Part shown: piece after piece, positions 24,844 through 34,196 of the stretch | Layout of the letters: every line of letters begins with the position of its first letter | Position numbering within the stretch: position 1 is the first letter of the stretch | Origin: Curvibacter lanceolatus ATCC 14669 | Lineage (GTDB): Bacteria; Pseudomonadota; Gammaproteobacteria; Burkholderiales; Burkholderiaceae_C | NCBI RefSeq assembly: GCF_000381265.1 | Contig: NZ_KB906255.1 | Location: 170,495 to 234,494 of the forward strand | DNA: 64,000 bases | Reading direction: 5' to 3' | The notes under the pieces: generated by a model | Seen by the model: the letters and a program-made list of their open reading frames with translations, nothing else | Databases searched by the model: none | What the model was told of the DNA's origin: nothing | Made by a program: the position numbers and the translations under genes

Positions 24844-25581
24844 ATGACCCAATACGACTTTGAAGGCCGCACCGCCGTCATCACCGGCGGGGCCCAGGGC
24901 ATCGGCCTGGCCGTGGCCCAGCGCCTGCTGGCTGGCGGCGCGCGCGTCAGCCTGTGGGATGCCGATGCGGCGGCGCTGGCCGCCCAGGCCGATCTGCCCG
25001 TGCACCGGGTGCAGGCCGACATCACCGATCCGGCCCAGGTCGCGGCGGCCCTGCGCGACACCGAGGCCCACTGCGGCCCCGTGGCCCTGCTGGTGCACAG
25101 CGCTGGCATCGCCGGGGCCAATGCCCCGGTGGTCGACTACCCCACGGCCGAGTGGCTGCGCGTGCTCGACGTCAACCTCAACGGCGCTTTCCATGTCAAC
25201 CGGGCGGTGGTGGCGGGCATGGTCCAGCGCAACTACGGGCGCATCGTCAACATCGCCTCGATCGCGGGCAAAGAGGGCAACCCCAACGCGGCGGCCTACA
25301 GCGCCTCCAAGGCCGGCGTGATCGCCCTCACCAAGAGCCTGGGCAAGGAGACCGCGCAGTACGACATCGCGGTCAATGCCATCACCCCGGCGGCGGCGCG
25401 CACCCGCATCTTCGAGCAGATGTCGCAGCAGCACATCGACTACATGCTGTCCAAGATCCCGCGCGGCCGCTTTGTCGAGGTGGACGAGATCGCCGCCATG
25501 GTGGCCTGGCTGCTGACGGCCGAGAACTCGTTCACCACCGGCGCCGTGTTCGATCTGTCGGGTGGCCGCGCCACCTACTGA
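24844..25581 (+). CDS. Short-chain dehydrogenase/reductase
   Basis: 245 residues from ATG 24844, 13 bases after the FAH gene. Cofactor motif TGGAQGIG at 14-21, NSAG-like HSAGIAG, catalytic S139, Y152 and K156 (AYSASKAG), and an ending [13 protein letters not shown] typical of classical SDRs. D39 in WDADAAAL favours NAD+ over NADP+. It probably oxidises the sugar acid or hydroxy compound whose product is cleaved by the FAH enzyme. An in-frame ATG at 24799 is less likely because it overlaps the FAH gene. Confidence 0.92.
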   Translation: MTQYDFEGRTAVITGGAQGIGLAVAQRLLAGGARVSLWDADAAALAAQADLPVHRVQADITDPAQVAAALRDTEAHCGPVALLVHSAGIAGANAPVVDYPTAEWLRVLDVNLNGAFHVNRAVVAGMVQRNYGRIVNIASIAGKEGNPNAAAYSASKAGVIALTKSLGKETAQYDIAVNAITPAAARTRIFEQMSQQHIDYMLSKIPRGRFVEVDEIAAMVAWLLTAENSFTTGAVFDLSGGRATY

Positions 25582-25669
25582 GCTGGACCCGATTCCGCCT
25601 GGGGCAACCCCCCCTGCCCCGGCGCACGTGCACCCGCTGATTTCAGCCATGACAACAGGAGACAACACC

Positions 25670-26650
25670 ATGACCATCCCCCGCCGCCGCTTTCTGGCCG
25701 CCACCTGTGCCCTGGGCATTGCCGCGCCCTTCTCGCCGGCCCGTGCGGCCAGCGACTACCCCTCGCGCCCGATCGAGCTGATCGTGCCCGTGGCGGCCGG
25801 CGGTGGCACCGATCTGGTGGGCCGTGCCTTTGCCGAATCGGTCAAGAAATACCTGCCGCAACAACCCATGGTGGTGACCAACAAACCCGGGGCCAGCGGG
25901 GCCATCGGCACCGCCGAGCTCATCAATGCCAAGCCCGACGGCTACAAGCTGGGCATCATCATCTGCGAGCTCACCATCATCCCCAACCTCGGCATCACCA
26001 AGCACACCGCCTCCGATCTGCGCCCCATCGCCCGCCTGAACGCCGACCCCGCAGCCATCACCGTGCGCGCCGATGCGCCCTGGCAGACGGTGGACGAGTT
26101 CCTGGCCGACGCACGCCGACGCAAGGACCCGATCGCCATCGGCAACGCCGGTGTGGGCTCGATCTGGCACATGGCCGCGGCCGCGCTCGGCGACAAGACC
26201 GGCATCAGCTTCAACCACGTGCCTTTTCTGGGCGCGGCCCCGGCCGCCGTGGCCTTGCTGGGCGGGCATGTCGATGCGCTCACCGTCAGCCCGGGCGAGG
26301 TGGCCCAGCATGTGGCGGCCGGCAAGATGCGCACGCTGGCCGTGATGGCCGAGCAGCGCGTGGGCTCGGCCCTGTTCGAGAAAGTGCCCACCCTCAAGGA
26401 GCGCGGGGTGGATCTGTCGGTGCAGGTCTGGCGCGGCCTGGGGGCGCCCAAGGCCCTGCCCCAGGAGCTGGCCGATCTCTGGGCCGAGGTGGCCCGCAAG
26501 GCCGCCGACGACGCCGTGTTCCGCGACGCCCTGCTCAAGGCCAACCTGGGCTGGGCCTATGCCGATGGGCCCAGCTTCCAGGCGGCCATCGACAAGGACC
26601 GGGCCTTCTACAAAGACCTGGTGCCCAAGCTCAACATCCCCAAGGCCTGA
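25670..26650 (+). CDS. Bug-family solute-binding protein
   Basis: 326 residues from ATG 25670 with an ACAGGAGA ribosome site. Twin-arginine-type signal TIPRRRFLAATCALGIAAP cleaved near ARAAS. Mature protein starts YPSRPIELIVPVAAGGGTDL, with VVTNKPGASG and AKPDGYKLGI, the Bug hallmarks. Last gene of the FAH-SDR-Bug operon; no TctAB partner is present. It likely captures the carboxylated substrate of this pathway. Confidence 0.92.
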   Translation: MTIPRRRFLAATCALGIAAPFSPARAASDYPSRPIELIVPVAAGGGTDLVGRAFAESVKKYLPQQPMVVTNKPGASGAIGTAELINAKPDGYKLGIIICELTIIPNLGITKHTASDLRPIARLNADPAAITVRADAPWQTVDEFLADARRRKDPIAIGNAGVGSIWHMAAAALGDKTGISFNHVPFLGAAPAAVALLGGHVDALTVSPGEVAQHVAAGKMRTLAVMAEQRVGSALFEKVPTLKERGVDLSVQVWRGLGAPKALPQELADLWAEVARKAADDAVFRDALLKANLGWAYADGPSFQAAIDKDRAFYKDLVPKLNIPKA

Positions 26651-26674
26651 GGACCTGGACCCGATCTGAGAGCC

Positions 26675-27295
26675 TCAAACGGCGGCGTGGCGCTCGCGCT
26701 GCTGGGCCAGCCAGCCCGGCACGGCGGCCTTGCTGCAGCGCTGCAGGCTGCTCAGCAAGGCGTGGTCGGCCTGCAGTTGCCAGCGCTCTTGCAGTTGCTG
26801 CTGCAGGTGGGCCAGCAGCGAGGCGGCCATCTCGGCATCGGCCAGCGCCCGGTGGGCCCGGCCGGCCGGCGGCAGGCCCAGGAAGGAGATCAGCGAGCCC
26901 AGCTTGTGGCTGGGCGCCTGCGGGATCAGGCGGCGCGACAGCAGCACCGTGCAGGCATAGGGCTGCGGTGCGCTCAGGCCGGCGCGGTCCAGTTCGGCCA
27001 CCCAGAACTTGCGGTCAAAGGCCGCGTTGTGCGCCACCATGGGCGCCTCGCCCACAAAGCGGCTGGCCTCGCCCATCACCTGCTCGGCCGGCGGTGCCGC
27101 GGCCACCATGGCGTTGGTGATGCCGGTGAGCTGGGTGATGAAGGACGGGATGCGCACCCCCGCATTCATCAGGCTCTGAAAACGGTCCACCACCCGCCCC
27201 TGCTCCAGCAGCACGATGGCCACCTCGGTGGCACGCGCGCCCTGTTCCGGCGAGACGCCCGTGGTTTCGAAGTCGATGACGGCAATGGTGGACAT
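26675..27295 (-). CDS. DnaQ-like 3'-5' exonuclease
   Basis: 206 residues. The DEDDh set is complete: D8 and E10 in VIDFETTG, D in AHNAAFDRKF, and H/D in AHRALADAEMAA. It resembles the proofreading epsilon/RNase T superfamily, with a short C-terminal helical extension (about 165-206). No GIY-YIG or polymerase-binding domain is visible. Likely degrades single-stranded DNA or RNA ends in repair or turnover. Confidence 0.88.
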   Translation of the reverse strand: MSTIAVIDFETTGVSPEQGARATEVAIVLLEQGRVVDRFQSLMNAGVRIPSFITQLTGITNAMVAAAPPAEQVMGEASRFVGEAPMVAHNAAFDRKFWVAELDRAGLSAPQPYACTVLLSRRLIPQAPSHKLGSLISFLGLPPAGRAHRALADAEMAASLLAHLQQQLQERWQLQADHALLSSLQRCSKAAVPGWLAQQRERHAAV

Positions 27296-27405
27296 GGGGC
27301 GTGAGACAAGGGGTTGGGAAGCTGCCGCAAGGGCGGGCTGTTGAGCCAGCAGCCATCGACCTGGTGCCTGCGGGCCTTGGCGGCATGCGGGCCTCCGAAA
27401 GTGGT

Positions 27406-28881
27406 TCAGGTCGGGCCTGTTCTTCTATTCAAGTCCTGGCTTTGGTAGTAGCGGGCCTTGGCCGCGTACATGGCCTGGTCGGCCCGCGACACGGCGGCAT
27501 CGAGCGACTCGCCGTCCTGGCAGGTGGCGCTGCCCATCGACAGGGTCAGCGGCTGGCCCGGGTAGAACTGGTTGTTCATCTCGAGCAGCGACTGGATGCG
27601 CTCCTGCACGGCCGCAGCGGCGCGCGCATCGGATGCCGGCAGCAGCAGGGCAAATTCGTCGCCCCCGATGCGCGCCGCACAGGCCGGTGCATCCACCGCC
27701 TTGCCCAGCACCTCGCCGGCGCGGCGCAGCATGGTGTCGCCCGCGGCGTGGCCCTCCTCGTCGTTGACGCGCTTGAGCCCGTTGAGGTCGACGATCAGCA
27801 CGCTGACCGGCCAGGGCCCGCGGCGGGCCAGGCGATTGAGTTCGTCGGCATAGAAGGCCCGGTTGCGCAGCCGGGTCAGCACATCGTGCTTGCCCAGGTA
27901 CTCCAGGTAGGCCTCGGCCTTCTTGCGGGCGGTGATGTCCACCAGCGACACCAGCACCAGGCTCCAGTCGTTCTCATGGCCTTCCAGCACCGAGAACTGC
28001 ATGTGGATGTGCAGCTTGTCGCCGTTGAGCGTGTAGTTGGTCACCTCGCGGTGCTGCACCAGCTTGTTCTGCCACAGGTCGATCAGCTGGTCGGAGAAGG
28101 AATCCACCATCTCGCCGCGGAACAGCTGGTCGAGCCGGCTCAGCAGCTCGCCCTTGGATTGGGCCCCGAACATGCCCAGCGTGAGCTGGTTCACATCCAC
28201 CACCCGGATCTCCTGCATGCAGCGGGTCACGAACTCGGGGTGCACCCGGATGAAGGTGGGGAAGTCGGTGATGCCCTGGCGCCGTGCCTCGTCCAGCAGC
28301 TGCTTGACGGCGCTGAAGTCTTCCACCCAAAGCGACACCGGCGAGTGCTCGAACAGATCGCGCGCGTAATGCTCGCTGTTGGCCAGGCGCTGCAGGTTGC
28401 GGGTGGTGTCGGTCACGTCTTCCAGCGACACCATCACGCGGGCCCAATCGGCCTCGTGGCCCTGCAGGATGCGGGCCCGCACCAGCACGTCGAGGCGGCG
28501 CCCGTCGAGTGTGTAGTTGACGGTCTGGTTGACGAACTCGTGCTGGCCGTTCCACAGCTGCGACCACTCGGCCACCACCTGCGGGAACATGTCGTCGCGA
28601 AACACCTGGCCCAGGTTGGCCAGCAGGTGGTCCGCATCGGTGGCACCGAACAGGCTCAGGGTCTTGGCGTTCACACGCAGCACCCGGATGCAGGCCGCCC
28701 CTTCGGCCACCTGCTCGGGGTGTTGGGCCAGGTGCGCCGCCAGGTCCTGCACGCCCTGGCTGCGCAGGCGGTCGAAGAAGCGCTTGAGCTCGCTGAAATC
28801 CTCCAGCCACAGGGAGACCGGGGCCAGCTCGAAGATGCTCTCGAAATCTGTGGGCGCGGCGGAGGGTGTCAGGTGGCTCAT
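27406..28881 (-). CDS. PAS-PAS-GGDEF diguanylate cyclase
   Basis: 491 residues from ATG 28881 (MSHLTPSAAPTDFESIFELA). Two homologous PAS units (about 12-160 and 170-310), each starting with a matching motif: FELAPVSLWLEDFSELKRF and FEHSPVSLWVEDFSAVKQL. They are followed by GGDEF (325-480) with intact GGDEF at 406-410. The usual RxxD product-inhibition site is missing (APAC at that place), so the enzyme may not be feedback-inhibited. The PAS pair looks like an internal duplication and may sense the same ligand twice. In-frame sequence up to 28998 is Pro/Ala-rich and probably not translated. Confidence 0.9.
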   Translation of the reverse strand: MSHLTPSAAPTDFESIFELAPVSLWLEDFSELKRFFDRLRSQGVQDLAAHLAQHPEQVAEGAACIRVLRVNAKTLSLFGATDADHLLANLGQVFRDDMFPQVVAEWSQLWNGQHEFVNQTVNYTLDGRRLDVLVRARILQGHEADWARVMVSLEDVTDTTRNLQRLANSEHYARDLFEHSPVSLWVEDFSAVKQLLDEARRQGITDFPTFIRVHPEFVTRCMQEIRVVDVNQLTLGMFGAQSKGELLSRLDQLFRGEMVDSFSDQLIDLWQNKLVQHREVTNYTLNGDKLHIHMQFSVLEGHENDWSLVLVSLVDITARKKAEAYLEYLGKHDVLTRLRNRAFYADELNRLARRGPWPVSVLIVDLNGLKRVNDEEGHAAGDTMLRRAGEVLGKAVDAPACAARIGGDEFALLLPASDARAAAAVQERIQSLLEMNNQFYPGQPLTLSMGSATCQDGESLDAAVSRADQAMYAAKARYYQSQDLNRRTGPT

Positions 28882-29022
28882 CGCAGTGGGGTCGGACGCG
28901 GGTGGCGCCCTCGGAAAAGGGGGTGCTGGCAGTTTAGCGGAGCCCTGTGAAGCCGGGGTGGCAGGCGTGGCAGGGGTTGGCACAGGCTGTTGCCCCATGC
29001 CCGCCCCATGGGCTCACTGGGC

Positions 29023-30135
29023 TCACTGGGCGGCGCGGTCGCGGCGTGCTCGAACGGCCTCAGCCAGGCCTTGCAGCACCGGCAGCGTCTGGGCCATGCT
29101 GATGCAGGCATCGGTCACCGACACACCGTGCTGCAGCGGCTGGCCGGGCACGATGTCCTGGCGGCCTTCTTCCAGGTGGCTTTCGATCATCAGGCCGGTG
29201 ATGCGCGTGTCACCGGCGGCGATCTGGCTGGCCACCTCGGCGGCCACCTCGATCTGGCGGCGGTGCTGCTTGCTGCTGTTGGCGTGCGACACGTCGATCA
29301 TCACCTGCTCGCGCAGGCCGGCCGACTTGAGCAGGGCGCAGGCCGCGTCCACATCGGCGGCGCTGTAGTTGGGCTGCTTGCCACCGCGCAGGATCACGTG
29401 GCAGTCCTGGTTGCCACGGGTCTCGAAGATGGCCGACTGGCCCATCTTGGTCATGCCCATGAAGGCGTGCGCGGCCTGGGCGGCCTGGATGGCATCGGCC
29501 GCCACCTTCAGCCCACCATCGGTGCCGTTCTTGAAGCCCACCGGGCAGCTCAGGCCGCTGGCCAGCTGGCGGTGGCTCTGGCTCTCGGTGGTGCGCGCAC
29601 CAATCGCGCCCCAGCTCACCAGGTCGCTGATGAACTGCGGGCTCAGCAGGTCGAGGAACTCGGTGCCCACCGGCAGGCCCAACTCCAGCACGTCAAGCAG
29701 CAGCTGGCGCGCCAGCTCCAGCCCTTCGTTGATGGCGAAGCTGCCGTCCAGGTGCGGGTCGTTGATGTAGCCCTTCCAGCCCACGGTGGTGCGCGGCTTC
29801 TCGAAGTACACCCGCATCACGATCAGCAGGTCGGCGGCCAACGCATCGGCCTGCTGCTTGAGCTGGCGGGCGTACTCCATGGCCTGCGCGTGGTCGTGGA
29901 TGGAGCACGGGCCCACCACCACCACCAGGCGATCGTCCGCACCGTGCAGCACGCGTGAGATGGCGCTGCGGCTGTGCTCCACCAGCGCCTGGGCCGAGGC
30001 CGGCGTGGGCAGCCACTCCTGCAGCAAGGCGGGCGTGATCAGCGGGCGCACCGCGCGGATGCGGGTGTCGTCGATGCGGGTGGTGTCGTGGGTGTGGTCG
30101 GGCGAGGCGGCCGAGGCGCGAACGTGGGCAGTCAT
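29023..30135 (-). CDS. 3-deoxy-7-phosphoheptulonate (DAHP) synthase, class I
   Basis: 370 residues of the AroF/AroG/AroH type. It condenses phosphoenolpyruvate and erythrose-4-phosphate, the first step of the shikimate pathway. Seen: VVVVGPCSIHD (metal Cys), RVYFEKPRTTVGWKGYINDP, GARTTESQSHRQLASGLSCP, GFKNGTDG and MIDVSHANSSK, all strongly conserved. Which aromatic amino acid inhibits it cannot be decided from sequence alone. It is not beside other aro genes. Confidence 0.95.
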   Translation of the reverse strand: MTAHVRASAASPDHTHDTTRIDDTRIRAVRPLITPALLQEWLPTPASAQALVEHSRSAISRVLHGADDRLVVVVGPCSIHDHAQAMEYARQLKQQADALAADLLIVMRVYFEKPRTTVGWKGYINDPHLDGSFAINEGLELARQLLLDVLELGLPVGTEFLDLLSPQFISDLVSWGAIGARTTESQSHRQLASGLSCPVGFKNGTDGGLKVAADAIQAAQAAHAFMGMTKMGQSAIFETRGNQDCHVILRGGKQPNYSAADVDAACALLKSAGLREQVMIDVSHANSSKQHRRQIEVAAEVASQIAAGDTRITGLMIESHLEEGRQDIVPGQPLQHGVSVTDACISMAQTLPVLQGLAEAVRARRDRAAQ

Positions 30136-30174
30136 GGTCGGGGCGATGTGGGGTTGTCAGAGGCAGGGCTGGGC

Positions 30175-30531
30175 TCAGGCCTTCTTGAGGAAGACCGACT
30201 TCAGCATGAACTGGCCCTGGTCGGTCTTGCAGTCCACGTCGTGGTCGCCGTTGTCGTGCACCAGGCGGATGCTCTTGACCTTGGTGCCCTTCTTCAGCAC
30301 GGTGGAGCTGCCCTTGACCTTCAGGTCCTTGATCAGCAGCACGGCGTCGCCGTCGGCCAGGGGCTGGCCGTTGGCGTCACGGATCACGCCGTCGCCCGCA
30401 GGCTGGTCTTCGTCGCTGGCTTCGGCCTGGGCCGGCCACTCGAAGGCGCAATCGGGGCAGATGAACTGGTCGCCGTCGGCGTAGGTGTTTTCAAGCCCGC
30501 ATTGGGGGCAGGCGGGCGGGGTGGTACTCAT
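30175..30531 (-). CDS. PhnA/YjdM-type zinc-ribbon protein
   Basis: 118 residues from ATG 30531. N-terminal zinc ribbon with CPQCG and CPDCAFEW, then the PhnA domain (about 48-118): VIRDANGQPLADGDAVLLIK, DLKVKGSSTVLKKGTKVKSI and the ending FMLKSVFLKKA. The family was named for alkylphosphonate utilisation, but no phn genes are present and the real role is unclear. Stands 39 bases before the DAHP synthase gene; a shared transcript is possible. Confidence 0.9.
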   Translation of the reverse strand: MSTTPPACPQCGLENTYADGDQFICPDCAFEWPAQAEASDEDQPAGDGVIRDANGQPLADGDAVLLIKDLKVKGSSTVLKKGTKVKSIRLVHDNGDHDVDCKTDQGQFMLKSVFLKKA

Positions 30532-30583
30532 GGTGGGGCGGTCCGGGGAAGCAATGAAAGCCCGATAGTTTAGGCCCCCGGCC

Positions 30584-32146
30584 TCAATGCCTGGGGTGAG
30601 GCGGGGTGTGGGGCCGGTTGTGAGACCGAGTATCGGAGCGGCTGGTGGCCGTTGCGGGGTGCTCGGTTTCCAGCAGCGCAAAGTCGATGAACCCGCGCTC
30701 CACATCGGTGTGTTTGAGCTCCACGCGCAGCAACTGGCCCACGCGCAGCGGGGGCAGCCGCCCGATCAGGCGCCCCTCCACCGGGGGCGACAGCAGCCGC
30801 ACCCAGGTGGCCGAGGCTTCGGCGCCGGTCACCAGCGCGTCGAACGATTGGCCCACGAAGCGCTCCAGGTACAGCGCCGCCTCGCACTTGCGCAGCTTGC
30901 GCTCCACCTTGCGCGAGGCGTCTTCCTGCCGCGTGCAGTGCTGGGCCAGGGCCTGCAGCTCGGCGTCGCTGTAGGGCATGGGCTGGTGGGCCAGGGCGGC
31001 TTTCACCATGCGCTGGGTGATCAGGTCCGGAAAGCGGCGGTTCGGCGCGGTGGAGTGGGTGTAGTCGCGCAGCGCCAGCCCGAAGTGGCCCAGCGGGCGC
31101 TGGCCTGCCTGTTCCACCACATACTCGCCCGAGCCCATCAGCTTCACGATGACCAGCGACAGATCGGGAAAGCGCAGCGGGTCGGCCGTGTGGCGGCGCG
31201 CCAGAAAGGCCTCGAGCGCACGCGAGTCGGGGCTGCCCGGCAAGGTCTCGCCGTACTGGGCCGCCACTTCCATGATGCGCATCCAGCGTTCGGGCGAACG
31301 CACCACCCGGCGCAGCGAGCGCCCGCTGTGGCGCGCCAGAAAGTGGGCCGTGCAGGTGTTGGTGGCGATCATCAGCTCTTCGATCAACTGGCGTGCGCGG
31401 TTCTGCACCTGCTGCTCGATGCCCACCAGTTGCCCCGCGTCGAACACGGCCCGGGGCTGGAAGGTCTCCAGCGCCAGCGAGCCCTGGGCATGGCGGGCGC
31501 GGCGCAGGGTCTGGGCCACCTGGTCCTGCAGACGCAGTTGCTGCTCCATGCCGCTCACCCGGGCGGCGGCCTCGGGCAGCGGGCCCTGCCCCTCGAGCCA
31601 GGCGGCCACCGCGTCGTAGGCCAGTTGGGCCTGGTTGTGCACCCGGGCGCGGTACAGGCGCACGCTGTGCAGGCTGGCGTCGGCATGGATCACCATCTCG
31701 GTCACCACGGCCAGCCGGTCCACTGCGGGGTTCAGCGAGGTCAGGTCGTAGCTCAGCGCCTCGGGCAGCATCGTGAAAACCCGCGCCGAGGTGTAGACCG
31801 AGGTGGTGTTGAAGCAGGCGTGTTCGTCGATGGCCGAGCCCTTGGGCACCACGCTGTCCACATCGGCAATCGCCACCCACACGTGGGTGGCGCCGTCGGG
31901 CAGGGCCTCGGCCACGGTGAGCTGGTCCAGGTCACGCGAATCGTCGTTGTCGATCGAGCACCACAGCAAGGCGCGCAGATCGGGCAAGGACTCATCGGGC
32001 GCCGCCGGGGCCTGCCGGATCGCGTCAACCTGGCGCTGCACGGCGGGTGAGAACTCGGGCTGCAGGCCCCGTTCGGTCATGCTGGCGGTGGCGATGCGTT
32101 GCAGGTCGGCGTAGCGGCCGGGCCGGTGGGCGGAGGGAGCAGACAT
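30584..32146 (-). CDS. RNase II/R-family (RNB domain) exoribonuclease
   Basis: 520 residues from ATG 32146. The RNB catalytic site SIDNDDSRDLDQL carries the metal-binding aspartates D66, D68/D69, D72 and D74; further RNB landmarks are LSYDLTSLNP and RDYTHSTAPNRRFPDL. It degrades RNA processively from the 3' end. It is shorter than E. coli RNase II (644) or RNase R (>800). It starts almost directly at the RNB core without the two N-terminal cold-shock domains, and keeps only a C-terminal S1-like segment (about 430-495). The C-tail is rich in His, Ser and Arg. Confidence 0.88.
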   Translation of the reverse strand: MSAPSAHRPGRYADLQRIATASMTERGLQPEFSPAVQRQVDAIRQAPAAPDESLPDLRALLWCSIDNDDSRDLDQLTVAEALPDGATHVWVAIADVDSVVPKGSAIDEHACFNTTSVYTSARVFTMLPEALSYDLTSLNPAVDRLAVVTEMVIHADASLHSVRLYRARVHNQAQLAYDAVAAWLEGQGPLPEAAARVSGMEQQLRLQDQVAQTLRRARHAQGSLALETFQPRAVFDAGQLVGIEQQVQNRARQLIEELMIATNTCTAHFLARHSGRSLRRVVRSPERWMRIMEVAAQYGETLPGSPDSRALEAFLARRHTADPLRFPDLSLVIVKLMGSGEYVVEQAGQRPLGHFGLALRDYTHSTAPNRRFPDLITQRMVKAALAHQPMPYSDAELQALAQHCTRQEDASRKVERKLRKCEAALYLERFVGQSFDALVTGAEASATWVRLLSPPVEGRLIGRLPPLRVGQLLRVELKHTDVERGFIDFALLETEHPATATSRSDTRSHNRPHTPPHPRH

Positions 32147-32314
32147 GGGGCACGGAGGCCGGGGCAGGCCCGGGCAAAAAGGGAGACGGCTCATTTTGCA
32201 GCAAGCGCGCGGCCAGGCTGTGCGGGCGGCGACAGCGGCGCATCGGCCCGGGCTGTTAGAGTTTTGGGCTCCAAGCGGTGCCTATCCTGGCGGCCGTCCT
32301 TGACCTGTCCGCAC

Positions 32315-33742
32315 ATGACCACACACCTTAGCGCTTCCGCCTCCGCCCCCTCCACCGCCCCCGCCGTGCCACGCCATCCGGGCGGGCGGGCACCGGGCCC
32401 CGCCAAGCCCTTGTGGCAGGTGTTCCTGGGCTTTCTCGGACCCATGTTGCTGAGCAACATCCTGCAGGCGCTGTCGGGCACCATCAACAACATCTACATC
32501 GGCCAGATCCTGGGCGTGCAGGCCATGGCGGCGGTGTCGGGCTTCTTTCCGGTGGCCTTTTTCTGCGTGTCCTTCATCATCGGCCTGGGCGCGGGCTCGT
32601 CGGTGCTGATCGGGCAGGCCTGGGGCGCCCGCGACACCGGGCGGGTCAAGGCCGTGGCCGGCACGGCACTGTGCGTGGCCTTGTTGCTGGGCCTGGTGGT
32701 GGCGCTGGTGGGGGGCAGCTTCACCCCGGCGCTGATGCGGGCCCTGGGCACGCCGGCCAACATCCTGGACGAGGCCACGGCCTATGCGCGCATCGTGCTG
32801 CTCAACATGCCGCTGATGTTCCTGTTCCTGCTGTCCACCGCCATGCTGCGCGGCGTCAGCGACACCGTCACGCCCCTCAAGGCCCTGGTGCTGTCCACCG
32901 TGCTGGGCCTGGTGTTCACGCCGGCCTTCATCCTGGGCTGGGCGGGCCTGCCCCGCATGGGCGTGGCCAGTGGCGCCCTGGCCTCGGTGCTGTCCACCGC
33001 CTGTGCGCTGCTGTGGCTGGGCTGGCACCTGCGCCGGCGCCTGCACCCGCTGGCACCCGATGCCACCTTGCTGCGCCACCTGCGCATCGAGCCCCGGCTG
33101 CTGGCCACGGTGCTGCGCATCGGCGTGCCCACGGGCTTGCAGATGATCGTCATCTCGCTGGCCGAGCTGGCCTTGCTGTCGCTGGTCAACGGCTTTGGCT
33201 CCGACGCCACGGCGGCCTACGGTGCGGTGAACCAGATCGTGGCCTATGTGCAGTTCCCGGCCATCTCGATCGCCATCACCGCCTCCATCCTGGGTGCCCA
33301 GGCGATTGGCGCCGGGCGCAGCGAGCGCCTGGGCGACATCGCGCGCACCGGGCTCTTGATGAACCTGGTGCTCACCGGGGCGCTGGTCACCGTGGCCTAC
33401 CTGTTCTCGCGCCCCGTGATCGGGTTCTTCATCACCAGCGCTCCGGTGCTGGAGCTGGCCCAGAACCTGTTGCACATCATGCTGTGGAGCAGCGTGATCT
33501 TCGGCATGGCCAGCGTGCTGTCCGGCGTGATGCGGGCCAGCGGGTCGGTGCTCGCGCCCACGGCCATCTCGATCTTCTGCATCCTGGGGGTCGAGGTGCC
33601 GGTGGCCGTGCTGATGAGCCGCCACATCGGTATCGAAGGCGTGTGGGTGGCCTACCCGGTGGCCTTCATGGCCATGCTGCTGCTGCAGAGCCTGTACTAC
33701 CGGCTGGTATGGCGGCGCCGCCCGATCCGCAAGCTGGTGTGA
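32315..33742 (+). CDS. MATE-family efflux transporter
   Basis: 475 residues from ATG 32315, with 12 predicted helices in two repeats. MATE features: FLGFLGPMLLSNILQALSGT, IYIGQILGVQAMAAVSGFFP, GLGAGSSVLIGQAWGARD and, in the second half, GVPTGLQMIVISLAELALLS. Proton- or sodium-driven export of cationic drugs or metabolites is the usual role. In-frame sequence upstream of 32315 runs into the divergent RNB gene and is not coding-like. It is the second MATE pump in the window and not close in sequence to the first. Confidence 0.9.
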   Translation: MTTHLSASASAPSTAPAVPRHPGGRAPGPAKPLWQVFLGFLGPMLLSNILQALSGTINNIYIGQILGVQAMAAVSGFFPVAFFCVSFIIGLGAGSSVLIGQAWGARDTGRVKAVAGTALCVALLLGLVVALVGGSFTPALMRALGTPANILDEATAYARIVLLNMPLMFLFLLSTAMLRGVSDTVTPLKALVLSTVLGLVFTPAFILGWAGLPRMGVASGALASVLSTACALLWLGWHLRRRLHPLAPDATLLRHLRIEPRLLATVLRIGVPTGLQMIVISLAELALLSLVNGFGSDATAAYGAVNQIVAYVQFPAISIAITASILGAQAIGAGRSERLGDIARTGLLMNLVLTGALVTVAYLFSRPVIGFFITSAPVLELAQNLLHIMLWSSVIFGMASVLSGVMRASGSVLAPTAISIFCILGVEVPVAVLMSRHIGIEGVWVAYPVAFMAMLLLQSLYYRLVWRRRPIRKLV

Positions 33743-33772
33743 CAGGCCTCGGTCCTCGCAGACGTCAAGGCC

Positions 33773-34165
33773 TCACAGCGTGGCCCCATAGCGCACCGCC
33801 GCCATGGCAAAGGCGAACACCAGCCCCTGCATGAAGCGGTTGCGCACCGGCACCGGCGAGCCGTGTTGGGCACGCCAGTGGCCGATCCACGCCAGCACCG
33901 CGCCCGACAGCAAGGGCGACAGCACCAGGTTGGCCAGGCGCAGGCCCTTGCTCGGCAGCAGCGAGTGCGGCAGCCACAGCAGACTCAAGGCGCCGACCCC
34001 CAGGCCCAGCAAGGCATAGCCCAGCAGGGTGAACAGGGGGTGCGGTGGGCGACGGCGCTCGGCGGGGCGTGTCAGGTGCAGGCCCCATTCGGCCAGCAGC
34101 TCGCCCAACACCTGCAGCAAGACCTCGCCGAACAGTTCAAACAGCAACTCGAACAGGAATTCCAT
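33773..34165 (-). CDS. Small membrane protein of unknown function
   Basis: 130 residues from ATG 34165. An acidic amphipathic start (MEFLFELLFELFGEVLLQVL) is followed by a short basic linker (RPAERRRPP) and three likely membrane helices at about 43-66, 76-95 and 110-128. No known motif. It lies 31 bases after the kinase-fusion gene and may be its downstream partner. The helical start could be a membrane-surface or oligomerisation segment. Confidence 0.6.
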   Translation of the reverse strand: MEFLFELLFELFGEVLLQVLGELLAEWGLHLTRPAERRRPPHPLFTLLGYALLGLGVGALSLLWLPHSLLPSKGLRLANLVLSPLLSGAVLAWIGHWRAQHGSPVPVRNRFMQGLVFAFAMAAVRYGATL

Positions 34166-34196
34166 GGCGGCATTCTCGCCTGAGAGGCTGGGGGTG

